A DNA stretch of 7,932 nt from Treponema sp. (GCA_022510885.1 JAFLSP010000084.1:1-7932), one strand, 5' to 3'. Shown: positions 1 to 7,274, counted from the first letter of the stretch. Translations and numbers: made by a program. Notes: a model not told the origin generated them from the sequence alone.

Positions 1-16
1 CGGGCGGGCGTTTTTG

Positions 17-1249
17 TCACATCGTCAGGCAGATGACCGCGCCGCCTCCGGGGGCGTTTTTCGCTTCGATTGAGAAGCCGAGGCTCTCCGCCAGCGTTTT
101 TGCGATGGAAAGCCCCAGTCCCGAGCCGGGGACGTTCCTGTTGTGGGAGGAGTCGCCCTTGTAGAAACGCTCGAACACGTGGGGAAGCGTCTCTTCTGAG
201 AAGCCGCTCCCGTTGTCCTCTGCCGCGAGCCTGATTCTCGCGCCGGTCTTTTTGGCGGAAAGCCGTATCCGGCAGTCCTTGCCCGCGAATTTCACGCTGT
301 TCGACACAATCACCGTGAAAATCTGGTGCAGTTTCTGCGCGTCGGTCTCAATCTCAAGAAAGTCCGGGTCGGAGACGGCGAACTGTATCTCGGGATAGAT
401 TGCTCTGAATTCGGTCGTGAGGTCCTTGAAGAAGTTGGTGATGAAGAGCCGCTCTTTCTGCACCGTGATTTTTCCGTTCTCAAGGCGGCTGATGTCAAGG
501 AGCGTGGTCACAATCGCGTTCATGTTCTCCGTCTCCCGCAGAATCGCGTCGATTGACTCTGCGAGCCGCTCGGGGTCGTCCTTTCCCCACCGTTTCAGGA
601 GGTTTGCGTGCCCGTCGATGATGGAAATCGGCGTCTTCAGCTCGTGGCTCACGTTGCTCGTAAAGGCCCGCTCCCGGTTGTAGTCCTCCCGCAGTTTCTC
701 GAACGCGGCAATCGTCTCCCTTGAGATGAGGAAGGAGAGCGCGAACGAGATGAGGAGAATCGGAAGGAGCGAGAGCGACGCGAGGGCGGGCAGCGCGGAG
801 AGCATTTTTGCGGCGGAGTCGTTGGCGACGTCAATCGCGCATTCGGCGATGAGGTTCTTTCCGTCCAGGACAAGGCTTTGCGTCCGGTAGCGGATGGACA
901 GGTCGCTGTCCGTGAAAAAGTCTTTCTCAAAATAGGCGCGGCTTTTGCCCTTCGAGTCCAGGAGCGGGAGCAGGCTGTCGTTCGTCGCGAGGACGGCCTT
1001 GCTCTCCTCCTCGTACACGGAGTAGCTTATGTAGTAGGGCAGCGCGAGGAAGGCAAGCTCTTCCGTCCCGTTCTCCTCGATGCTGGCGCGCATCAGCGCG
1101 AGGCTCTCCTGCAGGTCGTCGTCCTGCTTTTTCGTCACGGAAAGGCGGAGCAGCGTAAAAAAGACGACCGAGAGCGAGAGCATGGCGAAGGCGAGCAGCA
1201 GCATGAAGCGGATTGCCAGCGGAACGGAGACGAGATTCTGCTTTCTCAT
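17..1249 (-). CDS. Membrane sensor histidine kinase (HAMP-less), partner of the adjacent response regulator
   Basis: This is the kinase of a two-component system: it senses a signal at or outside the inner membrane and phosphorylates the regulator encoded just upstream. The 410-residue product has a first membrane segment at about 12-34, an extracytoplasmic sensor region at about 40-148, and a second membrane segment at about 150-175. The dimerisation/phosphoacceptor motif SHELKTP follows (H202), then an N box with N317, G1 DNGSGF (345-350), an F box (FERFYK, 359-364) and G2 GSGLGL (375-380). Only about 27 residues separate the second membrane segment from H202, so a full HAMP domain does not fit. 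The start codon overlaps the regulator's stop as ATGA (1246-1249), implying translational coupling; a weak AGGA lies 7 nt upstream. The frame is open 42 codons further upstream, but those codons overlap the regulator gene and look spurious. The family assignment is secure; the signal is unknown. Confidence 0.95.
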   Translation of the reverse strand: MRKQNLVSVPLAIRFMLLLAFAMLSLSVVFFTLLRLSVTKKQDDDLQESLALMRASIEENGTEELAFLALPYYISYSVYEEESKAVLATNDSLLPLLDSKGKSRAYFEKDFFTDSDLSIRYRTQSLVLDGKNLIAECAIDVANDSAAKMLSALPALASLSLLPILLISFALSFLISRETIAAFEKLREDYNRERAFTSNVSHELKTPISIIDGHANLLKRWGKDDPERLAESIDAILRETENMNAIVTTLLDISRLENGKITVQKERLFITNFFKDLTTEFRAIYPEIQFAVSDPDFLEIETDAQKLHQIFTVIVSNSVKFAGKDCRIRLSAKKTGARIRLAAEDNGSGFSEETLPHVFERFYKGDSSHNRNVPGSGLGLSIAKTLAESLGFSIEAKNAPGGGAVICLTM

Positions 1250-1917
1250 GGAGCGTCCTGCATGATGTAGCCCATGCCGCGCACGGTCTTGACCACCGTC
1301 TCCCCGAATTTTGTCCGCAGGTGCCGCACGTAGACATCGACGCTGTTGTCCTCGATGTAGTAATCCTCGCCCCACACCGTTTTGATAATCTCGTCCCGCG
1401 TGAGGATTTTTCCCGTGTTCTCAAGAAAGTACTTGAGCAGCAGGAACTCGTTTTTTGAAAGCTCCGTCGCCTCGCCTTTGAACGTGACCCGCATCTCGTC
1501 GGGGGTCATCTCAATCCCGCCGTTTCTCAGCCGCGACGATGCTCGGCTTTTCTGGCTTCTCCGAAGCACGGCGTTCATCCGCGCGAGCAGCTCCTCGATT
1601 TTGAACGGCTTGGCTATGTAGTCGTCCGCGCCGGAGTTGAGGCCGTCAACCTTGTCCACGGTCTCGCCGCGCGCCGTGACCAGGATTATCGGCACGTCCG
1701 ACCTCAGCTCCGCGCGCGTTTTCCGCAGGATTTCAAGCCCGCTCAGCCTCGGAAGCATCACGTCGAGCAGGACGAGGTCGGGCTTCTCGCCCTGGATTTT
1801 CTCGAAGCCTTCCCGCCCGTCGGATGCGGTGACGACGGAGAAGCCTTCGTGCCGGAGCTCCAGTTCCGTGATGCGCGAAATCTCCGTGTCGTCTTCTATG
1901 ATGAGGATTTTTGCCAT
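1246..1917 (-). CDS. OmpR/PhoB-family response regulator
   Basis: This is a DNA-binding response regulator of 223 residues. The receiver domain (about 1-118) has the acidic pair D9/D10, phosphoacceptor D52 in LLDVMLP, T81 and K103 in AKPF. A short linker leads to an OmpR-type winged-helix DNA-binding domain (about 132-221) with LSKNEFLLL, the recognition-helix region VDVYVRHLR and the C-terminal TVRGMGY hairpin. I chose the ATG at 1917 because GGGGGAG lies about 6 nt upstream and the protein then begins MAKILIIEDD, as is usual in the family. An ATG five codons earlier (1932) is possible. The start lies inside the preceding exported-protein gene (22-bp overlap), and the stop overlaps the kinase start by 4 bp, so the three genes form one operon. 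Its targets may include its own operon and the divergent gene at 2549; this is inferred from layout only. Confidence 0.96.
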   Translation of the reverse strand: MAKILIIEDDTEISRITELELRHEGFSVVTASDGREGFEKIQGEKPDLVLLDVMLPRLSGLEILRKTRAELRSDVPIILVTARGETVDKVDGLNSGADDYIAKPFKIEELLARMNAVLRRSQKSRASSRLRNGGIEMTPDEMRVTFKGEATELSKNEFLLLKYFLENTGKILTRDEIIKTVWGEDYYIEDNSVDVYVRHLRTKFGETVVKTVRGMGYIMQDAP

Positions 1918-2390
1918 GTCCGTCTCCCCCATGAGTATTTGAAAAAGTCGCCCGCCGCAAGGTCTTGCAGGCGCACCGGATTTATGGTCTTCTTGTCAAA
2001 CGAGCTCAGGTTCGTGATTCTGATTGAGAACGGAGCGTCAGGTCTGCTCACCAGGAATCGAGTCATCCTGCGGTTCTTGTTGAACGAGAATTCCGTCTCG
2101 TCGGGAAGCCTTGAGCCGTTGATGAGGATGCGGTCCGGGCGGATGGAATTCGTGTCCACCGCTCCGTTGAAATACAGCGTGAGCTGCAGCTGTTCCCCGC
2201 CGGACTCCTCTATTTTAATCCCGATGACGGAGAAAGTGCCTTCAGGCCGCTGTCCCGCCGTCCGCTCTCTTCTCGCGGGCTGCGGGGGAGTGTTCTGCCC
2301 GGCGTTTTGCATGGGCGCGGGCTGGGCGTAGAGAAGGAATCCCCCGAGGGCGAGCATGGTCAGGACATGGAGCTTTGTGTTTTTCCGCAT
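1896..2390 (-). CDS. Small exported protein of unknown function, first gene of the two-component operon
   Basis: The 164-residue product has an N-terminal signal peptide: basic RK at residues 2-3, a hydrophobic stretch at about 8-21, and a possible cleavage after LLYA (residue 22). A Pro/Gln/Asn-rich linker (about 23-50) follows. The remaining region (about 52-150) has alternating strand-like segments such as LQLTLYFNGAVDTNSI and RILINGS. This pattern resembles an Ig-like or SbsA-type beta-sandwich domain, but the match is only by eye. The gene overlaps the response regulator gene by 22 bp. It is probably co-transcribed with the regulator and kinase and could be an extracytoplasmic accessory or signal-modulating protein; that role is inference. 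No Shine-Dalgarno sequence precedes the ATG. A TGCTATAAT extended -10 box ends 7 nt before it, so the message may be leaderless. The hydrophobic N-terminus supports this start. Confidence 0.75.
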   Translation of the reverse strand: MRKNTKLHVLTMLALGGFLLYAQPAPMQNAGQNTPPQPARRERTAGQRPEGTFSVIGIKIEESGGEQLQLTLYFNGAVDTNSIRPDRILINGSRLPDETEFSFNKNRRMTRFLVSRPDAPFSIRITNLSSFDKKTINPVRLQDLAAGDFFKYSWGRRTWQKSSS

Positions 2391-2397
2391 ATAGGAG

Positions 2398-2406
2398 ATT
2401 ATAGCA
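2398..2406 (-). promoter_or_regulatory. Extended -10 promoter of the two-component operon
   Basis: Reading the minus strand, TGCTATAAT matches the extended -10 consensus (TGnTATAAT) exactly. Seven bases separate it from the ATG at 2390, so transcription would begin at or within a base or two of the start codon. No convincing -35 hexamer lies 16-18 bp upstream (TAAAAA is there), which is common for extended -10 promoters. Confidence 0.7.
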
Positions 2407-2505
2407 TGGAAGCCCGGTGCTTTTTAGCGATGTTACTGAAAAAAAGATGAAAATTCTTTCAGATTTTATTCAGAGCGGTTTCATGCTGTCCATGCGCCGA
2501 TGCGG

Positions 2506-2511
2506 TATAGT
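2506..2511 (+). promoter_or_regulatory. Candidate -10 box for the DUF5666-like protein gene
   Basis: TATAGT lies 37 nt before the start codon at 2549, which would give a conventional 5' leader of about 30 nt containing the Shine-Dalgarno sequence. No good -35 hexamer is at the expected distance, so an activator may be needed. The divergent regulator operon makes its own response regulator the obvious candidate; this is inference. Confidence 0.45.
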
Positions 2512-2548
2512 GGGCATTGTCAGCACGGAGCTGGCAAGGAGAAACACT

Positions 2549-3091
2549 ATGAAAAAGACATTGGTCAAATCACTCGCAGTCACTGGTCTCGTCCTCGCTT
2601 TGGGCGCCGGCCCGCTTTTCGCGGAGAGCGGGAAAGAACCGAGCCGCCCGAGCGTGCCGGCGCAGAAAATCGAGCGTCCGCGTCGCGCGGAGCTTCCTGT
2701 TCAGAAAGGGAAGCGGGCGGTCGCCCCAGTCCCGGCAGGAAGACCGTTGCCCCAGAGGAACGGCTTTGCTCCCGCCGCGCCCGCGGGAAAATCGCTCCCC
2801 AAACGGAACGGCTTCGCACCCGCGCAGAAGCCCGACTTGATGGGAACGGTAAGCGCCGTCTCGCAGGACAATAAAATCCTGACCGTAAAGGATGCGGACG
2901 GGAAGGAGACGCAGGTTCATGTCAATCCGTTCACGAGGTTTGTGACGCTCGGAGACAAGGCGAAAAAATCCGCTGTTTCCGACGTGCAGGCGGGGGACTG
3001 GGTTATGGTCTCAAAATTTAAGGGCGAGACCAAGACCCTGGAAGCATCAAGAATTGTCCTTGCACGGGAAAAGAAGTCGGAGACGCGCTAG
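2549..3091 (+). CDS. Exported protein with DUF5666-like C-terminal domain
   Basis: The 180-residue product starts at an ATG 7 nt after AAGGAG (2536-2541). The open frame extends 44 codons further upstream but lacks signals there. A signal peptide covers residues 1-25 (MKKTLVK basic end, hydrophobic core, likely cleavage after LFA). Residues about 26-96 form a low-complexity Pro/Ala/Lys/Arg-rich, highly basic linker holding two copies of LPxRNGFAPA (67-76 and 83-92). Residues about 97-172 (MGTVSAVS, LTVKDADGKETQVHV, VSDVQAGDWVMVS, LEASRIV) follow the pattern of DUF5666-type small beta-barrel domains, which have no defined biochemical role. The gene diverges from the two-component operon and has its own terminator, so it is a single-gene unit and possibly a target of that system. 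The protein probably acts in the periplasm or at the envelope. Confidence 0.85.
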   Translation: MKKTLVKSLAVTGLVLALGAGPLFAESGKEPSRPSVPAQKIERPRRAELPVQKGKRAVAPVPAGRPLPQRNGFAPAAPAGKSLPKRNGFAPAQKPDLMGTVSAVSQDNKILTVKDADGKETQVHVNPFTRFVTLGDKAKKSAVSDVQAGDWVMVSKFKGETKTLEASRIVLAREKKSETR

Positions 3092-3119
3092 GTGCAAAGA
3101 TAACAGATAATCATCAGGA

Positions 3120-3149
3120 AGCACGGGGCAGTAAGCCCCGTGCTTTTTT
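3120..3149 (+). terminator. Intrinsic terminator of the DUF5666-like gene
   Basis: A perfect 10-bp stem (AGCACGGGGC at 3120-3129 with GCCCCGTGCT at 3135-3144) has the 5-nt loop AGTAA and is followed by a run of six T (3144-3149). It lies 29 bp after the stop at 3091. It points in the plus direction; the minus-strand side has no T run, so the convergent esterase gene gains little from it. Confidence 0.92.
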
Positions 3150-3176
3150 GCTGCCAGACGGTGTGTGCGGAACGCC

Positions 3177-3794
3177 TTAGACCAGCCCCCGCAGCAGTTC
3201 CGCCATGCCCGCCGCGAACGCCTTGTGCGCGGCTGCGGTAAAGTGGCAGCCGTCCGCGCCCAGTTCATGCACGGCGGCGTTCGTGTCGAACAGCGGGATA
3301 TGTTCCGCGCGGGCAAGGGCGGCGACTTCCTCCGCGCACTGGGCAGACTGCGCGATTGCCGCGCGCGAGAATTCGGCGTCGCTTTCTATGCCGTCGCGCA
3401 GAAGCACCGGCGTGGCGAGTACCGTCCGCGTGGCGGGGGAGAGCGTGCGCGTCACCGCGAGCAGCGCGCGGATGTTCCGCGCTGTGTCGCCGGGCTGCCA
3501 GTCGTTCGCTTTTTTCAGGTCGTTCGTGCCGAGCATCAGCACCACGATGTCCACCGGCAGGTGCGCGAACAGGACGGACGGGAAGAGTTCCTGCGCGTTC
3601 GCGTTGAAGCACTTGTTGCGGTGTTTCAGTCCGCTCTCGCAGCCGCACAGCCCGAATTCCAGAATCCGCGCGCGCTCTCCGAGCAATTTTTGCAGAATGC
3701 CCGTCCACCGCACGTCCTCGCCGTACCGCTCCAGTCCCGCGCCCGGCACGTAGCCCCAGGTGTTCGAGTCCCCAAAACAAACGATGCGCTTCAT
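3177..3794 (-). CDS. SGNH/GDSL-family esterase or acyltransferase
   Basis: This 205-residue cytoplasmic hydrolase has no signal peptide. Block I is VCFGDSNTWGY, with nucleophile S10. Block III is MLGTND (87-92), with oxyanion-hole N91. The C-terminal DGCHFT supplies D181 and H184 of the catalytic triad. Block II appears as EFGLCG (46-51). The opening, RYGEDVRWTGIL (23-34) and HLPVDIVVLMLGTND resemble the arylesterase/acyltransferase subgroup that includes Mycobacterium smegmatis AcT, judged from memory. These enzymes hydrolyse or transfer small acyl groups; the natural substrate here is not evident. The start at 3794 was chosen because the protein then begins right at MKRIVCFGDS and lies 6 nt after a TATACT box. 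The frame stays open 67 codons further but runs into the divergent M16 gene. There is no Shine-Dalgarno sequence, so the message may be leaderless. It diverges from the M16 gene across a 127-bp spacer. Confidence 0.92.
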   Translation of the reverse strand: MKRIVCFGDSNTWGYVPGAGLERYGEDVRWTGILQKLLGERARILEFGLCGCESGLKHRNKCFNANAQELFPSVLFAHLPVDIVVLMLGTNDLKKANDWQPGDTARNIRALLAVTRTLSPATRTVLATPVLLRDGIESDAEFSRAAIAQSAQCAEEVAALARAEHIPLFDTNAAVHELGADGCHFTAAAHKAFAAGMAELLRGLV

Positions 3795-3800
3795 GCAACC

Positions 3801-3829
3801 AGTATAGCCGCCCGCCGGAATGCCGTCAA
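3801..3829 (-). promoter_or_regulatory. Sigma70-type promoter of the esterase gene
   Basis: On the minus strand, TTGACG (3824-3829) is followed after exactly 17 bp by TATACT (3801-3806). The ATG at 3794 comes after only 6 further bases, so the predicted transcription start falls on or beside the start codon. Confidence 0.8.
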
Positions 3830-3905
3830 TCAGATGGGGAAGTGCGGTGAGGTCATTTCGAGTGCCGCATTGACTGTGCCGACGATAGCCCTTTTCCGCG
3901 TTCTG

Positions 3906-3914
3906 TGCTATACT
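3906..3914 (+). promoter_or_regulatory. Extended -10 promoter of the M16-like gene
   Basis: TGCTATACT is an extended -10 box with one mismatch in the hexamer. It ends 7 nt before the ATG at 3922, predicting a leaderless transcript. No -35 hexamer sits at the right spacing; a TTGACT at 3870-3875 is 33 bp from the -10 box and too far to serve. Confidence 0.7.
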
Positions 3915-3921
3915 GTTTTCG

Positions 3922-6639
3922 ATGAGAAAAATCCTTGCTGTATTCATTGCGCTGCTGTCTTTTTCTGCCGCGTGCGCCTTTTCCCCCGACGACATCGCCT
4001 CGTTTTCGTTCCCGAACGGACTGCGCCTCTACGTGCTTTCTGACACGACCGCCGCGCCCGTCCGCATTGCCTTGCAGGTGCGCGCGGGCTACGCGGCGCA
4101 GACGGAGCGCACGGCGGGATTTTTTCCATTATATGCGCGGCTTGTGGGCGCGGAGATTTCTGCCGACGCGGTGCGCCTCGTGCGGACGGTCGCGCCCAAG
4201 GACGTTGCGGACACGCTCGCCGCGCTCTCCGCAGTCCTCGCGCCGCCCGCGTTTTCTGACGAGGCATTGCGTGACGCGCTCGGGCAGATGCGGACGGAAG
4301 CCGCCGCGTATGCGGCAAGTCGGACGGGATTTGTCAATATGGCAATTGATGCACGTATGTTCCCCGCCGCGCCATGGCAGACGGAGCGCGGCGCGAATCC
4401 TGCGCAGCTTGCGGCGGCAACGCCCGATTCCGCGCGCGCGATTCTGCACGACATCGCCGCCACCTACTATGTGCCGCAGAACACGACGCTGTTCATCAGC
4501 GGGAATATCAGCGTGCAGGCGGCGCAATCGCTTGTGCAGGCGTATTTTGGCGCGGAAGCGGGTGCCGCCGCGCCGGTTCCTCGGCCTGTTGCTTCCGCGC
4601 CCGAGCCGCGCAAGTACGTGCTGACCGACGATTCGCTGAGCGCGGACGTGACGCACGTCGTGATGCAGTATGCGCATCTTTCCATGGACGAAGCCGATGT
4701 CATCGCCGCCGCGCTGAACGACAACGGCAGTTCGTACAAGCGGGCATTGACGGCAGAATCGTCGCTCGCCCTGGTGGATGCGGAATACGTCAGTGCCACG
4801 AGCGCACAACGGTATGGCTCGTCGCGACTGATTGTCCAGTCGCTGTTTGACAAAGGAAAAGCCTCGCCGTGCGCGCAGGCGGAGACGTTTCTGCGCATGA
4901 CGGACAAGGACGGCGTTCTGACCGGGCCGGAGGTGCGCCGCGCGCTTGCGCACATTGCCGTCGCATTCCGCCGCCATGCCGACGACTCCGCCGCGCTCAT
5001 GGAACAGCTGGACAGCTGGTTGTCGCTTGTTCCGTATGGCAGCGTTGCGTCCTTGTTCGCGCGTCCGTCCGCGCTTGCCGCACAACTGTCGGCGGCGCAG
5101 TTGGAATCGCGCTTGCGCGCGCGGCAGCCGTCCGTGTTCGTGCTGGTCAACACAAAGGTATACGCCGCTTGTGCAAAGGAATTTGAGCAGGCGGGCTATG
5201 AGGTTGTCACTGCGAAAAACGCCGCCTGGTATACACAGCCGCGCGTTCAAGAGGCATCGGCGCAGGATGCCGCGGCGCAGATGGAACGGACTGACGCGCA
5301 GGATGACGGTGCGCGTGCCGCAGAACGCTTTGTTGCCGAAAACAAGGCGCAGATTGAGTCATTTGTGCTGACAAACGGCATCCCCGTCGTTGTCAAGCAA
5401 ACGCCGCGCGCGCAGACGACGGCAATCGCGCTCACTATTCGCGGGGGCGAGCGGCTGTTCGCCCAGGACGCGCCCGGTCTGTGTACCATTCTCACCGACG
5501 CGCTTGCGGTACACGTGCGCCGTGCGGTGGACGCGCGTGTTGCGGGCGGTCTCCTTTCGGACGACATCGACATTCGTGCGACGACTTCTGCCGCCTGGAG
5601 CGTGCTTACCGTTACGTGCGCCACCGTGGAGGTGCGGGAGTGCATCCGCGCAGTTGCCGAAGCCTTGGTATACGGCGACATCACGCCCGCATTGGCGGAC
5701 GGCATCACCTATGATGAGCGGACGCAGTGGCGTATTCGCTCGGGGGCGACGACGTTCCAGTTGCTGTGCGCCGCCATGCGCACGCTCTACGCCGATGACC
5801 CCTACCGCAATCTGTTCGACGACACCAAGGACAAGCCCGTTACGATGGATTTTGCGCGCATTGCGGCGGCGTATCCCTTCCTGCTTGACGCGAGCCGCTT
5901 TTCGCTCGTCCTTGCTGGCGGGGTCGCCGACATGGGCGGGCTTGCCGTCACCCTGGAGCAGACTTTCGGCGCGCTCCTTTCGCAGGATGAGACGGCAGCG
6001 AGCGAAACGCCCCTCGCGCCGCCCGAACTCCCCCGCCGCGTGCAGCGCGTGCCGTTGCGCCATCTGTTCCTGACCGACGTTACCGCCGACAAAGCCGGCC
6101 CGCGCCCGTCCGTGCTCGTTCCGACCAAAGAATTTGCCGACCCCGCGCTCTACTGCATTTCCGCACCTGCCCTTGCCGCGCACGATGCCGCGCTGTTCAA
6201 CGCCCTGTTGTACGAGATTGCCGAGCGGATGCAGAAGAAACTCGGTGCGCCCGTCCGCGCGGACGCGCCCGACAGCGATATGCCCTTTGCGCGCCTGTCC
6301 GTGCAGAACGTCACGCGGACTTCCCGTGCCGATGCCGCCTATAAAGCCGTCATTGCCGAACTGACCGAGGACTTGCAGTCGCTTGCTGCCGCGCAGGACG
6401 GACGACTGCTTGCTGATTTGGAGCGACGTTGGCTCATGCGCGAACTTTCTGCCACGGGAACGGCACTCGGCACGGCGGAACTGGTGCAGGCGGGAACGAT
6501 GAGCGGCAACCCCGCGCGCTATCTTGACGACTACGCCGCCATCAGCGCCGCTTCTGCCCAAGCCTATCTTGCGGTGATGACGGCGTATTTTGCCGATTTG
6601 CCCGGTTTTCGCCTGTACTCGGCAGACTCTCCGCAGTGA
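3922..6639 (+). CDS. Exported tandem M16 (insulinase/pitrilysin-like) protein lacking the zinc motif
   Basis: The 905-residue product has a signal sequence (residues 1-19; MRKI, then a hydrophobic core). Cleavage could follow ACA (residue 19), or C18 could be lipidated through a loose spirochaete-type lipobox; the sequence does not decide. Two M16-like halves follow. The first opens with FPNGLRLYVLSDTTAAPVRI (about 30-49); the second opens with LTNGIPVVVKQTPRAQTTAI (about 483-502). A charged, Ala/Gln-rich linker lies at about 440-475. Active M16 peptidases carry HxxEH after the first strands. Here that place reads FFPLY (67-71) in the first half and TILTD (522-526) in the second, so no zinc site is visible. 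The fold is recognised by the NG-V/L-V pattern, the GG/AG turn and overall size. It may be a non-catalytic partner, chaperone or surface protein; the role is unknown. Its last 98 bp overlap the convergent folate gene. No Shine-Dalgarno sequence precedes the start. Confidence 0.85.
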   Translation: MRKILAVFIALLSFSAACAFSPDDIASFSFPNGLRLYVLSDTTAAPVRIALQVRAGYAAQTERTAGFFPLYARLVGAEISADAVRLVRTVAPKDVADTLAALSAVLAPPAFSDEALRDALGQMRTEAAAYAASRTGFVNMAIDARMFPAAPWQTERGANPAQLAAATPDSARAILHDIAATYYVPQNTTLFISGNISVQAAQSLVQAYFGAEAGAAAPVPRPVASAPEPRKYVLTDDSLSADVTHVVMQYAHLSMDEADVIAAALNDNGSSYKRALTAESSLALVDAEYVSATSAQRYGSSRLIVQSLFDKGKASPCAQAETFLRMTDKDGVLTGPEVRRALAHIAVAFRRHADDSAALMEQLDSWLSLVPYGSVASLFARPSALAAQLSAAQLESRLRARQPSVFVLVNTKVYAACAKEFEQAGYEVVTAKNAAWYTQPRVQEASAQDAAAQMERTDAQDDGARAAERFVAENKAQIESFVLTNGIPVVVKQTPRAQTTAIALTIRGGERLFAQDAPGLCTILTDALAVHVRRAVDARVAGGLLSDDIDIRATTSAAWSVLTVTCATVEVRECIRAVAEALVYGDITPALADGITYDERTQWRIRSGATTFQLLCAAMRTLYADDPYRNLFDDTKDKPVTMDFARIAAAYPFLLDASRFSLVLAGGVADMGGLAVTLEQTFGALLSQDETAASETPLAPPELPRRVQRVPLRHLFLTDVTADKAGPRPSVLVPTKEFADPALYCISAPALAAHDAALFNALLYEIAERMQKKLGAPVRADAPDSDMPFARLSVQNVTRTSRADAAYKAVIAELTEDLQSLAAAQDGRLLADLERRWLMRELSATGTALGTAELVQAGTMSGNPARYLDDYAAISAASAQAYLAVMTAYFADLPGFRLYSADSPQ

Positions 6640-7225
6640 ACACGATGTCCATCACCGCGTCATGCGTGTCGGTCGGAATATCGTCCACAATCTGGCACGG
6701 AAAGCAGAATCCCGCGAGCGTCACGTCCGCGCCCGCCGCCCTGAGCCGCGCGATGAAGCGGTCATAAAAGCCCCCGCCGCGCCCGAGCCGCTTGCCGCTG
6801 TGGGTAAAGGCAAGTCCCGGCACGAGCATGAGGATGCGCTTCTGCGCGAGGGCAGGGGAGACCGCCAGTTTTTCAAGCGAGGGAACCGGCTCGCTGATGC
6901 CGAACGCGCCGCGCTCGATTTGGTCGCCAAAGGGGAGCGTGCCGTCAAGCAGATAAAAATCCATGTCGCCGGTATGCGGCAGGACGCGCGGTACGCCGGC
7001 CGCTTTTTCCCGCAGCAGCGCGCGGTACAGCACGTCCGTGCAGTCCGCCTCATCGCCGTGGAACAGGTAGCCCAGCACGATGTCCGCGCATCGGAACGCC
7101 TCCGAGCCGAGCACCGCCCGCCGCGCCGCAAGCGAACTGCCCGGCACGTCGCTTTCCGCGCAGAACGCGCGCAGCCTGACCCGCATCTTGTCGCGCATCG
7201 CCTGTTTCTGTTCGCCGCTCGTCAT
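6542..7225 (-). CDS. 5-formyltetrahydrofolate cyclo-ligase (MTHFS family)
   Basis: This enzyme converts 5-formyl-THF to 5,10-methenyl-THF with ATP, returning a stored or inhibitory folate to one-carbon metabolism in the cytoplasm. The 227-residue product has the N-terminal basic helix (about 8-20), LVPGLAF (134-140) and the signature RLGRGGGFYDRF (146-157), which forms the nucleotide/folate site. It ends its conserved part with HDAVMDIVF (188-196). The start at 7225 has GGAG 5 nt upstream. The frame continues upstream through the tRNA gene, which rules out the longer version. About 30 residues (196-227) follow the usual family end, and all of them are encoded opposite the 3' end of the M16-like gene. 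A terminator lies between this gene and tRNA-Asn, so expression needs readthrough or a promoter I did not find. Confidence 0.95.
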   Translation of the reverse strand: MTSGEQKQAMRDKMRVRLRAFCAESDVPGSSLAARRAVLGSEAFRCADIVLGYLFHGDEADCTDVLYRALLREKAAGVPRVLPHTGDMDFYLLDGTLPFGDQIERGAFGISEPVPSLEKLAVSPALAQKRILMLVPGLAFTHSGKRLGRGGGFYDRFIARLRAAGADVTLAGFCFPCQIVDDIPTDTHDAVMDIVFTAESLPSTGENRANRQNTPSSPQDRLGQKRR

Positions 7226-7243
7226 CGCATCTCCGCAGAAAAC

Positions 7244-7274
7244 AAAAAAGACTTCATCAACCGATGAAGTCTTT
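7244..7274 (-). terminator. Intrinsic terminator after tRNA-Asn
   Basis: A perfect 12-bp stem (AAAGACTTCATC at 7247-7258 with GATGAAGTCTTT at 7263-7274) closes a 4-nt loop. Read on the minus strand it ends in six T before a G. It begins 2 nt beyond the 3' end of the tRNA and precedes the folate gene start by 19 bp, so it should end the tRNA transcript. Confidence 0.9.

Noticed and set aside
2436..2462. CTGAAA/TTTCAG inverted repeat as an operator or hairpin in the divergent intergenic region
   Set aside because: It has only 6 pairs with a 15-nt AT-rich loop, so it could arise by chance; nothing else supports it.
3870..3875. TTGACT as a -35 box for the M16-like gene
   Set aside because: It is 33 bp from the -10 box at 3909, about twice the usable spacing.
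3165..4043. Open plus-strand frame of 292 codons opposite the esterase gene
   Set aside because: It is antisense to a gene with clear catalytic motifs, has an Arg/Ala-rich composition typical of GC-rich shadow frames, and has no start signals.
4129..5250. Long minus-strand frames (373 codons here and 400 codons at 5359-6561) opposite the M16-like gene
   Set aside because: They are Arg/Gly-rich shadows of a GC-rich gene with a signal peptide and family pattern on the plus strand; no ribosome binding site or domain pattern was seen.
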